Shown here in pieces: positions 34,022 to 42,215 of a stretch of 50,311 bases of DNA; within the stretch, counting starts at the first letter, position 1; every line of letters starts with the position of its first letter. Made by a program: the position numbers and the translations under genes. The DNA is taken from assembly GCA_040387515.1 (NCBI GenBank), contig JAZKDP010000003.1, positions 1 through 50,311 of the forward strand, given 5' to 3'. Below the pieces are notes generated by a model. The model made no database searches, had not been told where the DNA came from, and saw only the letters and a list, made by a program, of their open reading frames with translations. The DNA is from Methylotenera_A sp040387515 (lineage in GTDB: Bacteria; Pseudomonadota; Gammaproteobacteria; Burkholderiales; Methylophilaceae).

Positions 34022-35257
34022 ATGATAGAATTTGAATATTGGTGGCTGTTAGTTTTACCGCTTTTTTTTACTTTAGGCTGGATTGCTGCGCGTGTCGATA
34101 TTCGACAATTACTCTCAGAATCCACCACCCTCCCCGCTGCTTATTTTAAAGGTTTAAATTTTTTAATCAGCGATCAACACGATAAAGCCGTTGAGGCTTT
34201 TTCTGAGGCGGTTTTAGCCAACACAGACTCCTTAGAACTACATTTTGCATTAGGCAGCTTGTTTAGGCGCACTGGCGAAACAGACCGCGCAATCAATCTG
34301 CATGTAAATTTGCTAGAAAAAAAAGAATTAACCGAGCCACAAAAAAATGCAGTAAAAGCTGAACTTGCACAAGATTATTTAAAAGCAGGTTTATTTGACC
34401 GTGCTGAAGAGTTATACAAAGGCTTGGAAGATCAACGTTACCGTCAACCAGCGTTGCGGGCATTATTAGAAATCTACGTGCGCGAGCGTGAATGGGCGCA
34501 AGCCATTACTACCGCAACCGAGTTGGAACGCTTATCTGGCGTGCCTTTTAGAAAAGAAATTGCACAATACTACTGTGAAATTGCCATGAATCACATCATC
34601 GCGCAAAATCCAGATGCCGCACAAAGCCAATTGGCATTAGCCTTAGATGCCAATAAAAAGTGTATTCGCGCCAATGTATTGCTGGGGGATATTGCAGCCA
34701 GTGCTCAGCAGCACCAAATCGCTATTTCATACTGGAAGCGCATTGAGTTTCAGCAACCAGAATACTTAGGCTTAATTGCAAGCAAAATGCTGAAAAGTTA
34801 CCGTGCCTTAGACATTGGCAATACTGGAGATGCTGGAAATACGAGTATTGGCAGCCATTTAAAAGAAGGTTTAGCCCAATTAAATACGTATATTGAAACC
34901 TACAAACTACCTTCGTTAATGTCTGTTTTGTATGAAGCCACACTGGCTGAAGAAGGCGCTGATAAAGCAGCCAAACTTGCGCGCAATGAGCTGATTCGCA
35001 AGCCCAGCTTAACCACGCTAGACCAATTGCTACAGGCGCGCGCAATGGCTGATGATGTTAACAACCAAGATGTGCAATTGATGCAACAAACGGTACGTAA
35101 TGCGATTGGCAATCGCGCCGCTTATCATTGCAACCAATGCGGCTTTCGCGCCAAACAATATCATTGGCAATGCCCTGCTTGTAATGCGTGGGAATCATTG
35201 CCTGCTGAACCATCTGAGACGGTACAGCGTGAAATGACCGTAAAAAAAACCAATTAA
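34022..35257 (+). CDS. lapB: Lipopolysaccharide assembly protein LapB
   Basis: Inner-membrane-anchored TPR protein that controls LpxC turnover and lipopolysaccharide assembly in E. coli. An N-terminal helix (YWWLLVLPLFFTLGWIAARVD) is followed by TPR repeats (for example AVEAFSEAVLANTDSLELHF) and a C-terminal rubredoxin-like metal knuckle, C-x2-C-x10-C-x2-C (CNQCGF to CPACNAW). The ATG at 34022 is preferred to a TTG six bases upstream. LapA, which normally sits between ihfB and lapB, is absent; the gap is too small for it. Confidence 0.92.
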   Translation: MIEFEYWWLLVLPLFFTLGWIAARVDIRQLLSESTTLPAAYFKGLNFLISDQHDKAVEAFSEAVLANTDSLELHFALGSLFRRTGETDRAINLHVNLLEKKELTEPQKNAVKAELAQDYLKAGLFDRAEELYKGLEDQRYRQPALRALLEIYVREREWAQAITTATELERLSGVPFRKEIAQYYCEIAMNHIIAQNPDAAQSQLALALDANKKCIRANVLLGDIAASAQQHQIAISYWKRIEFQQPEYLGLIASKMLKSYRALDIGNTGDAGNTSIGSHLKEGLAQLNTYIETYKLPSLMSVLYEATLAEEGADKAAKLARNELIRKPSLTTLDQLLQARAMADDVNNQDVQLMQQTVRNAIGNRAAYHCNQCGFRAKQYHWQCPACNAWESLPAEPSETVQREMTVKKTN

Positions 35258-35286
35258 AAAATTAAAACCTTCAAAAGTTAACTCAA

Positions 35287-35988
35287 ATGACCGACTCCAA
35301 AATCATCGTCGCACTCGATTATGCCGATTCGGCAAGCGCACTAAATCTCGTTAGTCAATTAGACCCTAGTTTATGTAAGCTAAAGGTTGGTAAGGAGTTA
35401 TTTACAGCCGCTGGCCCGCAATTCGTGGAAAAGCTAATTGCCAAAGACTTTCAGGTTTTTCTAGATTTAAAATTTCATGACATTCCTAATACCTTAGCAA
35501 AAGCTTGTGAAGCGGCAAGTAATTTAGGTGTATGGATGCTAAACGTGCATGCAAGCGGCGGAACTGCCATGATGCAAGCGGCGCTGGAAGGTGTAAATAA
35601 AAGTGGCCATTCGCCTTACTTAATCGCCGTTACAGTATTGACTAGCATGAGCCAAGAAAATTTAAATGAAATCGGCATCGAAAATAGTGTTGAAAATCAA
35701 GTGCTTAAACTAGCAAAACTGACTCAACTTGCTGGTTTGCATGGTGTAGTTTGTTCTGCGCTAGAAGCCAAATTATTAAAACAACAGTTGCCATCAGACT
35801 TTTTATTGGTCACCCCCGGCATACGCCCTACAAGCGCAGGCAAAGACGATCAAACTCGCATATTAACGCCAACGCAAGCCTTAACGGTAGGCGCAAATTA
35901 TCTGGTGATTGGTCGCCCAATTACTCAGGCCGCCAACCCTATTGATGCATTAATTGCTATCAATCAAGAAATTCAGGCATTTGTTTAA
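35287..35988 (+). CDS. pyrF: Orotidine 5'-phosphate decarboxylase
   Basis: Last step of UMP synthesis. The N-terminal IIVALDYAD, the catalytic signature FLDLKFHDIPNT (Lys and Asp charged network) and C-terminal TPGIRP and GRPITQA are present. 233 residues is typical of the bacterial type-I enzyme. It follows lapB by 29 bases, a gene order shared with gammaproteobacteria. Confidence 0.96.
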   Translation: MTDSKIIVALDYADSASALNLVSQLDPSLCKLKVGKELFTAAGPQFVEKLIAKDFQVFLDLKFHDIPNTLAKACEAASNLGVWMLNVHASGGTAMMQAALEGVNKSGHSPYLIAVTVLTSMSQENLNEIGIENSVENQVLKLAKLTQLAGLHGVVCSALEAKLLKQQLPSDFLLVTPGIRPTSAGKDDQTRILTPTQALTVGANYLVIGRPITQAANPIDALIAINQEIQAFV

Positions 35989-36129
35989 GTCTCTAAAGCA
36001 GCCTAACAAAAACAATTAATACAGAACAAGAAAGAAAAATCGCGCAAACTAGCACAGTGTCAACGAAAACAGTACACTAGCGTTGATGACAATGCTCGTC
36101 ACATCAACACTTAATTTAGGGAGAAACAA

Positions 36130-36774
36130 ATGAAAAAAATACTAATAGCTTTACTCACTAGCCTGACACTTAGTTTTAATGCGTTTGCCGCTGTAAACTT
36201 AAACACCGCCACTCAACAAGAACTGGAAACTTTGAATGGCATTGGCCCAGTAAAAGCGCAAGCGATTATTGATTATCGCAAAAAAAATGGTGGCTTTAAG
36301 TCTGTTGATGAACTTGAGAAAGTAGATGGTGTTGGTGCAATTACGCTGCAAAGTGTACGCAAAGAAGTCGCAGTGAGCGGCAAAACAACTGTTGTAGCAC
36401 CAGCTGCGAAAGATACTAGTTTAGTTAAAGCAGCAGAATCAAAAACAGGCGATACCAAAGCAAAGAAAGCAAAAGTAGAATCAAAAACGAAAACTGAATC
36501 AAAAGCAAAAAGTGATTTAGCGAAAGACGCTAAACCAGCGAAAGAAACTAGCTTAGTCAAATCTGCCGAATCAAAAACTGGTGATGTCAAAACGACGAAA
36601 GCTAAGAAAGAAGCTAAAGCTAAAGAATCTAAAGCTGACGTAGCAAAAGACACTAAAGCAGCTAAAGATACCAGCCTTGTAAAAGCAGCAGAAGCGAAAA
36701 CTCAAGAAGATAAACCAGCCAAAGCGAAAAAACCTGCAAAAGCTAAAAAAGCAGAGGCCGAAAAGAAAGAATAA
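36130..36774 (+). CDS. Secreted ComEA-like HhH protein with H1-like tail
   Basis: 214 residues. The signal peptide (cleaved at AFA-AVN) and helix-hairpin-helix DNA-binding domain (about 21-80: VNLNTATQQELETLNGIGPV and VDGVG) are those of ComEA, the periplasmic DNA receptor for uptake. The rest (about 90-214) is a Lys/Ala/Ser/Thr-rich, disordered tail with three copies of AKDTSLVKAAESKTGD at 93, 137 and 178. Such a tail is absent from typical short ComEA-like proteins and resembles histone H1. GGGAG precedes the ATG, and a terminator follows. Confidence 0.87.
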   Translation: MKKILIALLTSLTLSFNAFAAVNLNTATQQELETLNGIGPVKAQAIIDYRKKNGGFKSVDELEKVDGVGAITLQSVRKEVAVSGKTTVVAPAAKDTSLVKAAESKTGDTKAKKAKVESKTKTESKAKSDLAKDAKPAKETSLVKSAESKTGDVKTTKAKKEAKAKESKADVAKDTKAAKDTSLVKAAEAKTQEDKPAKAKKPAKAKKAEAEKKE

Positions 36775-36813
36775 ACTGAATTACTCTTAAGGTTTAAGAA
36801 GTTCTTCATCATT

Positions 36814-36839
36814 AAAAAGCCCGCTTACGCGGGCTTTTT
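36814..36839. terminator. Bidirectional intrinsic terminator
   Basis: An eleven-base-pair perfect hairpin (AAAAAGCCCGC and complement, loop TTAC) with A/T runs on both sides lies between the converging ComEA-like and glycine-zipper genes. Confidence 0.93.
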
Positions 36840-36853
36840 AAATTGCTTAAAAC

Positions 36854-37315
36854 TTAATCATGATGACCATTGTGATTATGCTTATTGTGACCTTTGCCAC
36901 GTTTCTTTTTGTGCTTATGATTATAGTTATTGTTGTTGTACACCTTGGGACTTGGCTCATCAATTACCTTACCGACTACCGCGCCGCCAGCGCCGCCTAA
37001 GCCTGAGCCCACTACCGCACCTGTTGTGCTACCACTCACTTTTCGACCTACGTAAGCACCGCCTGCACCACCAGCTGCACCTCCAATTACTGCTCCAGCT
37101 TGGCCTTCACCCTTGGTAGTTACTGCGCCACCTAAGCCACCGCCTACCGCACCACCAACAACTTCACCAGTACTACCACCGACGACGCTACCAATTGCAG
37201 TGCCCGCAGCAGCGCCTAAACCGCCGCCAATAGCTGTTTTAGCGTTGCTATCTGCAGCCATTACTTGGCCTGAAAATAACAAAGCTAACAAAAATTGAAT
37301 TGAGATACCTTTCAC
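36854..37315 (-). CDS. Glycine-zipper protein with His/Asn/Lys-rich tail
   Basis: 153 residues. The signal peptide ends at QVMA-AD. A long glycine-zipper region (GxxxG repeats such as GGGLGAAAGTAIGSVVGG) is expected to associate with membranes, as in the OsmB/YMGG group. The last 25 residues are rich in His, Asn and Lys (NHKHKKKRGKGHNKHN), which could bind metal. The start is GTG at 37315 with AGGAG six bases upstream. It carries shared promoter element F although it is about 16 kb from the regulators. Confidence 0.85.
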   Translation of the reverse strand: MKGISIQFLLALLFSGQVMAADSNAKTAIGGGLGAAAGTAIGSVVGGSTGEVVGGAVGGGLGGAVTTKGEGQAGAVIGGAAGGAGGAYVGRKVSGSTTGAVVGSGLGGAGGAVVGKVIDEPSPKVYNNNNYNHKHKKKRGKGHNKHNHNGHHD

Positions 37316-37363
37316 TACACGCTCCTTTTAAGTGCTACAAAGCCGATGCTTTGTTTTGCACGT

Positions 37364-37429
37364 ATATTACAAGATAAAAAAATTTACAAATCAGATAACA
37401 CCGACATCGAATGTCAGTGCTTTCTTACA
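37364..37429 (-). promoter_or_regulatory. Shared promoter element, copy F
   Basis: On the minus strand TGTAAG-N6-CTGACA (37429 to 37412) is followed after 42 bases by TAATAT (37369 to 37364). The ATCAG third block is not conserved here. The leader to the glycine-zipper gene is about 42 bases. It is the only copy away from the kinase/regulator cluster. Confidence 0.7.
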
Positions 37430-37454
37430 AATACTATAAATATATGACTGAAAA

Positions 37455-39485
37455 TTACTTAACACGCATACCCGCTTGCGCGCCATTATCCGGGCTTAAA
37501 ATATAAGGCCCGCCACGTTCATCGCTGGCGGCCAACACCATGCCTTCACTCATGCCGAACTTCATCTTGCGTGGTGCTAAGTTTGCTACCATCACCGTAT
37601 TTCGTCCGATTAAAGTCGCTGGATCATAAGCCGATTTAATGCCTGCAAATACTTGTCGCGGCTTTTCTTCGCCAATGTCCAAAGTCAGTTTAAGTAACTT
37701 TTCAGCGCCTTCTACATGCTCTGCGTTAACAATTTTAGCAATACGCAAATCAACCTTAGTAAAATCATCAATGCTGATATATTCAGCTTCCGGTGCGGTT
37801 ACCTCTATAACTGGCGCTTGCGCTACAGCAGATATTGCAGTTAAGTTTTCTTTGTTAGCTTCCGTCATGGCTTCAATCAGCTTAGGATCAATACGCGTAA
37901 TCAAATGGTCATAAGCATTAATAGTATGTTGGTTAATCAAAGATGTACCAACACTATCCCAGCCTAATGGTGCAATATTAAGGAACTTTTCAATCTCAGC
38001 AGCCAAGTTTGGCAAAACTGGCTTTAGGTACAACGTTAGCAATCTAAACATTTCCAGCGCATCAGAACATACTTGTTGCAATGCCGCATCTTGCCCTTCT
38101 TGCTTCGCCATCACCCAAGGCGCTTTTTCAGCAACATAACCATTGGCAATATCCGCTAAACGCATAATTTCACGCAAAGCTTTACTATACTCACGCTCAT
38201 CGTATGCGCTTGCAATAGCACTTGCGGCGGTTTGTAACTCTGTAATAACAGCATTTTGATTGGATGGCTGCAATTTACCTGCAAAGCGCTTGTTAATAAA
38301 TCCAGCGGTACGGCTGGCAATATTGATGTATTTACCGACCAAATCGCTATTCACACGCGCAACAAAATCTTCCAGATTTAAATCGATATCTTCCATGCTG
38401 CTATTCAATTTAGCTGCATAGTAATAGCGCAAATATTCTGGATTTTTGATATGGTCTAAATAGCTGCGCGCTGTAATAAACGTACCGCGCGATTTGCTCA
38501 TTTTTTCACCGTTAACCGTCAAAAAACCATGCGCGAAAATCTTGGTTGGTTTGCGATGTCCACTATATTCAAGCGTTGCCGGCCAAAATAAAGCGTGAAA
38601 ATACAAAATATCTTTACCAATAAAGTGATAAAGCTCTGTAGTTGAATCCGCTTTCCAATATTCGTCAAAATCTAGCCCTTTATCGGCGCATAATTTCTTG
38701 AAACTAGCCATGTAGCCAATCGGCGCATCCAGCCAAACATAGAAATATTTACCGGGCGCATCTGGAATCTCAAAACCGAAATACGGTGCATCGCGCGAAA
38801 TATCCCAATCGTTTAAGCCACTCTCAAACCACTCACCCATTTTATTGGCAGCCTCGCCTTGCAGCGTGCCAGAGCGTGTCCATTCTTTCAAAAACGCTTC
38901 ACATTCTGAAAGTTTGAAAAAATAATGTTCGGTTTCCTTGCGTATTGGGGCTGCTCCAGAAACCGCAGAATAGGCATTAATCAGCTCAGTCGGGTTATAG
39001 GTTGCGCCACACACTTCACAATTATCGCCGTACTGATCTTTAGCATGGCATTTCGGACATTCACCTTTAATAAAGCGGTCTGGCAGAAACATATTTTTAA
39101 CGGGGTCATAAAACTGCTCAATCGTTTTTGTCGCGATTTTGCCATTGGCTTTTAGTTTGCGATAAATCGTTTGCGATAACTCTTTATTTTCAGGCGCATT
39201 GGTTGAGTAGTAATTATCGAAATCCACCAAAAATTCCGCAAAGTCTGCACTATGTTCTTTATGTACGTTTTCAATTAAAGCTTCAGGCGTAATGCCCTCT
39301 TTTTCAGCACGCAGCATGATTGGCGTGCCATGCGTGTCATCCGCACAAACGTAATGCACCGTATGCCCCTGCATCTTTTGGAAACGCACCCAGATATCCG
39401 TTTGAACATATTCCACCAAATGCCCAAGATGAATGCTGCCATTGGCATAAGGAAGTGCTGAAGTAACCAGGATTTTGCGTGCCAT
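37455..39485 (-). CDS. metG: Methionyl-tRNA synthetase
   Basis: Class-I synthetase of 676 residues. HIGH motif as GSIHLGHL, a C4 zinc knuckle (CPKCHAKDQYGDNCEVCG) and KMSKS (EKMSKSRGTF, near 330) are visible. The C-terminal region from about 575 is the EMAPII-like tRNA-binding domain found in dimeric enzymes (FTKVDLRIAKIVNAEHVEGA). It diverges from apbC, a common neighbour in proteobacteria. Confidence 0.97.
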   Translation of the reverse strand: MARKILVTSALPYANGSIHLGHLVEYVQTDIWVRFQKMQGHTVHYVCADDTHGTPIMLRAEKEGITPEALIENVHKEHSADFAEFLVDFDNYYSTNAPENKELSQTIYRKLKANGKIATKTIEQFYDPVKNMFLPDRFIKGECPKCHAKDQYGDNCEVCGATYNPTELINAYSAVSGAAPIRKETEHYFFKLSECEAFLKEWTRSGTLQGEAANKMGEWFESGLNDWDISRDAPYFGFEIPDAPGKYFYVWLDAPIGYMASFKKLCADKGLDFDEYWKADSTTELYHFIGKDILYFHALFWPATLEYSGHRKPTKIFAHGFLTVNGEKMSKSRGTFITARSYLDHIKNPEYLRYYYAAKLNSSMEDIDLNLEDFVARVNSDLVGKYINIASRTAGFINKRFAGKLQPSNQNAVITELQTAASAIASAYDEREYSKALREIMRLADIANGYVAEKAPWVMAKQEGQDAALQQVCSDALEMFRLLTLYLKPVLPNLAAEIEKFLNIAPLGWDSVGTSLINQHTINAYDHLITRIDPKLIEAMTEANKENLTAISAVAQAPVIEVTAPEAEYISIDDFTKVDLRIAKIVNAEHVEGAEKLLKLTLDIGEEKPRQVFAGIKSAYDPATLIGRNTVMVANLAPRKMKFGMSEGMVLAASDERGGPYILSPDNGAQAGMRVK

Positions 39486-39612
39486 AAAATGCTTTTATTT
39501 GAGGTAAAACGCTATTTTAGCAAATTAAGCCCTATTTTATGTATTAAGTTGGTTTAGCTTTAAATACGGCCTTGCGCTAAAATAAGCTTTTAAAATTAAA
39601 TTTACTCATATC

Positions 39613-40701
39613 ATGGCATTAACAGAACTAACCATCCAAAACGCTCTAAAAACGCTGATTGACCCTAATACTGGCAAAGATTTCATCACCAGCAAATCGG
39701 CCAAGAATATTCAAATTAGTGATAACAACATTAGCGTGGATATTGTCTTGGGCTATCCTGCCAAAAGTGTGATGGCTGATGTACAAGCATTAGTGAAGCA
39801 ACATCTTAAAACGCTAGCTGATGGGGGTGTAGTAACGGTTAACATTGGCAGCAGAATCGTCGCGCACAAAGTACAACAAGGCGTGAGTTTATTACCGAAT
39901 GTTAAAAACATTATTGCTGTGGCATCTGGCAAAGGCGGCGTAGGGAAATCCACTACCTCAGTCAATTTAGCATTGGCATTAGCTGCAGAAGGTGCAACAG
40001 TTGGCTTACTGGATGCGGATATATACGGCCCGAGCCAACCGCAAATGTTGGGCATTAGCGGACGCCCAGAAAGTATGGATGGCAAAAGCATGGAACCTAT
40101 GCTGGCGCACGGCATACAAGCCATGAGCATTGGTTTTTTAGTCGATACCGATACACCAATGGTTTGGCGCGGTCCAATGGTAACAGGCGCTCTTGAACAA
40201 TTATTACGTGATACCAAATGGCGTGATTTAGATTATTTGGTAATTGATTTGCCGCCCGGTACTGGCGACATTCAGCTCACTTTGGCGCAAAAGATTCCGG
40301 TTACAGGCGCGATTATCGTTACCACGCCGCAAGACATTGCCTTGCTGGATGCGCGCAAAGGCTTGAAAATGTTCGAAAAAGTTAATATCCCTATCTTGGG
40401 CATTGTAGAAAATATGAGTACACATATTTGCAGTAATTGCGGGCATGAGGAACATATATTTGGTACTGGTGGCGCGGCGAAAATGTGCGCTGATTACTAC
40501 GTAGATTTACTTGGCGCATTACCTTTAGATATCAGCATTCGGGAACAAACCGATAATGGCAACCCAACCGTTATCAATGCTCCAGATTCCAAAATCGCTA
40601 ATATTTATAAAGAAATTGCGCGTAAAGCGGCGATTAAAATTGCTAATGCCAGCTTAGATCACAGCAGTAAATTCCCGAATATTGTGATTCAAAATACTTA
40701 A
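39613..40701 (+). CDS. apbC: Iron-sulphur cluster carrier, Mrp/ApbC
   Basis: P-loop NTPase that carries Fe-S clusters to apoproteins. An N-terminal MIP18/DUF59 domain (1-85) precedes the deviant Walker A ASGKGGVGKSTTS (about 104-116), DADIYGPSQP, the Walker B region DYLVIDLPPGTGD and the cluster-binding C-x2-C (CSNC, near 275). 362 residues. The redoxin gene begins six bases after the stop. Confidence 0.95.
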   Translation: MALTELTIQNALKTLIDPNTGKDFITSKSAKNIQISDNNISVDIVLGYPAKSVMADVQALVKQHLKTLADGGVVTVNIGSRIVAHKVQQGVSLLPNVKNIIAVASGKGGVGKSTTSVNLALALAAEGATVGLLDADIYGPSQPQMLGISGRPESMDGKSMEPMLAHGIQAMSIGFLVDTDTPMVWRGPMVTGALEQLLRDTKWRDLDYLVIDLPPGTGDIQLTLAQKIPVTGAIIVTTPQDIALLDARKGLKMFEKVNIPILGIVENMSTHICSNCGHEEHIFGTGGAAKMCADYYVDLLGALPLDISIREQTDNGNPTVINAPDSKIANIYKEIARKAAIKIANASLDHSSKFPNIVIQNT

Positions 40702-40706
40702 ATATT

Positions 40707-41261
40707 TTGAATTTATCTGAACTACCAATTGGTTTGCCGGTGCCGACTGATGACGGCGCTGCTAAGCATTTAACAGGGCTTTATCTACCTGCTATTCAGC
40801 TTAATGCAACTAATGGAAAGTCTATTCAATTAAATGCATTAAAAGGTAAATATGTTATTTACGTTTACCCAATGACAGGGAAACCGAATATTGCATTACC
40901 TGACGGCTGGGATAGCATTCCAGGCGCACGTGGTTGTACGCCGCAATCATGCAGCTTTAGAGATTATGCTGATGAACTGACAAAATTAAACGCCAATATA
41001 TTTGGGCTTAGTTCGCAAACGGCAGAATATCAACTAGAAGTTAAAAATCGCCTGCATTTACCATTTGAATTATTAAGCGATACATCTTTTTTGCTTAAAG
41101 AATCACTTGGGCTACCAACTTTTTATGTAGGCAATATCGAGCGGTACAAACGATTAACCATGATTATCGACAACGGCCAAATAGTTAAAACTTTTTATCC
41201 GGTGTTTCCACCAGATAAAAATGTTGATGATGTCATTGATTGGTTAAAAAACCACCATTAA
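40707..41261 (+). CDS. Bcp/AhpC-type redoxin
   Basis: 184-residue thioredoxin-fold protein. ARGCTPQSCSFRD has Cys77 and Cys82 in the C-x4-C spacing of Bcp peroxiredoxins, whose first Cys is peroxidatic. An N-terminal extension (1-25) precedes the usual start of the fold, and the loop before the cysteines is unusual (PMTGKPNIALPDGWDSIPG in place of the Bcp PxxxTPGCT). It may thus reduce peroxides or act as a thiol-disulphide factor. The start is TTG at 40707, with no ATG alternative. Its stop overlaps the convergent pgl stop by four bases. Confidence 0.85.
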   Translation: MNLSELPIGLPVPTDDGAAKHLTGLYLPAIQLNATNGKSIQLNALKGKYVIYVYPMTGKPNIALPDGWDSIPGARGCTPQSCSFRDYADELTKLNANIFGLSSQTAEYQLEVKNRLHLPFELLSDTSFLLKESLGLPTFYVGNIERYKRLTMIIDNGQIVKTFYPVFPPDKNVDDVIDWLKNHH

Positions 41262-41962
41262 TTAAGCGCCACACCAAAGCTATACACATCCACACCGTTT
41301 TCAGGGGCAATCAAAGTCGCAGGAATTTTCACACCATTGCGCCAATTATCCACAGCCTCTTGTTTGCCTGAGCCTGTAACTAAAAACAGCACTTCATGCG
41401 TATTGTTTAAGCGGTTTTGGCTCATGGTCACGCGATCTGCTGGCGGTTTTGGTGCATTAAAAACGGGCACTACGTCTTCACTATTATCTACAGCTTGATT
41501 TGGAAATAAGCTGGCCGTGTGACCATCTTCACCCAAACCTAAAATAACCAAATCAAACGCACGCACGCCATCTAATGTTTTTGCGTAGGCTTTTGCGCCA
41601 TCAACATTACCCAGTTCGGTTGGAATATCATGAATCTGGTTTTGCGGAATAGCCACAAGATTTAACCAAGCATCACGCGCCATTTTGCTGTTGCGCTCTA
41701 CATGGTCTACTGGCAAGCAGCGGTCATCGTTATGGTACACATGCCAATTCGCCCAATCGGCTGATTGTTGGCTTAATAATTGATACACACTTTTTGGTGT
41801 GCTACCGCCGGCCAATACCACTAAAAAGCTGCCGTGTTTATTAATGGCCTCTTCCGCAGCAGCCAAAATGCGCTTTACAGCGGCTTGGTTAATTGCATCT
41901 TGTGAATTAAACGTGTGCCAGCGCGTGTCAGAGCTTAAGCCTGTAAGTAAATTGTTTTGCAT
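41258..41962 (-). CDS. pgl: 6-phosphogluconolactonase
   Basis: Hydrolyses 6-phosphogluconolactone in the oxidative pentose-phosphate / dissimilatory RuMP route. Family motifs are VVLAGGSTPKSVYQLL, YHNDDRCLPVDHVERNSKMA, VILGLGEDGHTASLFP and SGKQEAV. 234 residues from the ATG at 41962; a TTG nine bases upstream is less likely. It is divergent from gnd, with zwf just beyond, so three enzymes of glucose-6-phosphate oxidation are grouped. Confidence 0.95.
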   Translation of the reverse strand: MQNNLLTGLSSDTRWHTFNSQDAINQAAVKRILAAAEEAINKHGSFLVVLAGGSTPKSVYQLLSQQSADWANWHVYHNDDRCLPVDHVERNSKMARDAWLNLVAIPQNQIHDIPTELGNVDGAKAYAKTLDGVRAFDLVILGLGEDGHTASLFPNQAVDNSEDVVPVFNAPKPPADRVTMSQNRLNNTHEVLFLVTGSGKQEAVDNWRNGVKIPATLIAPENGVDVYSFGVALN

Positions 41963-42083
41963 CGTAACCAACCTAATTGAAACTTTAAAAATTGAAATTG
42001 AATTAAACCTAAAAAAGAAAAAGCAGCCTAAAATCGCTCTGCTTTTTTTAAAATTCGATTATATTTATTCAGCGCCTCTGCAT

Positions 42084-42112
42084 TTGAGAAGCACATCTAA
42101 ATTTGTTATAAT
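42084..42112 (+). promoter_or_regulatory. Sigma-70 promoter of gnd
   Basis: TTGAGA-N17-TATAAT has a perfect -10, four of six -35 bases and ideal spacing. Transcription should begin near 42119, leaving a leader of about 97 bases. Confidence 0.8.
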
Positions 42113-42126
42113 TATACGCAACTCAA

Positions 42127-42190
42127 ATAGATAATCCTTAAAAAATTATCTATATTTGATCGCACCACATCCATAAGATGGGTGCTTTTA
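42127..42190 (+). promoter_or_regulatory. Two-hairpin leader of gnd (possible attenuator)
   Basis: Directly after the predicted start is a perfect 9-bp inverted repeat (ATAGATAAT, N9, ATTATCTAT; 42127-42153). It is followed by a second hairpin (42162-42185: GCACC-A-CATC, loop CATAA, GATGGGTGC; nine pairs and a bulged A) that runs into TTTTAT. The second is terminator-like and lies 25 bases before the gnd ATG. The first repeat could be an RNA stem or a DNA operator. Confidence 0.5.
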
Positions 42191-42215
42191 TCATCCTCAC
42201 ACCATAGGAAATCGC

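Noticed and set aside
36040..36080. TGTCAA...AGTACA before the ComEA-like gene as a sixth regulon site
   Set aside because: Spacing is wrong by one base, both half-sites deviate and no -10 lies at 42-44 nt, so it does not fit the family.
36854..37315. Tandem DNA repeats or CRISPR-like pattern
   Set aside because: The periodicity comes from Gly/Ala codons of the glycine zipper; there are no uniform repeats with unique spacers.
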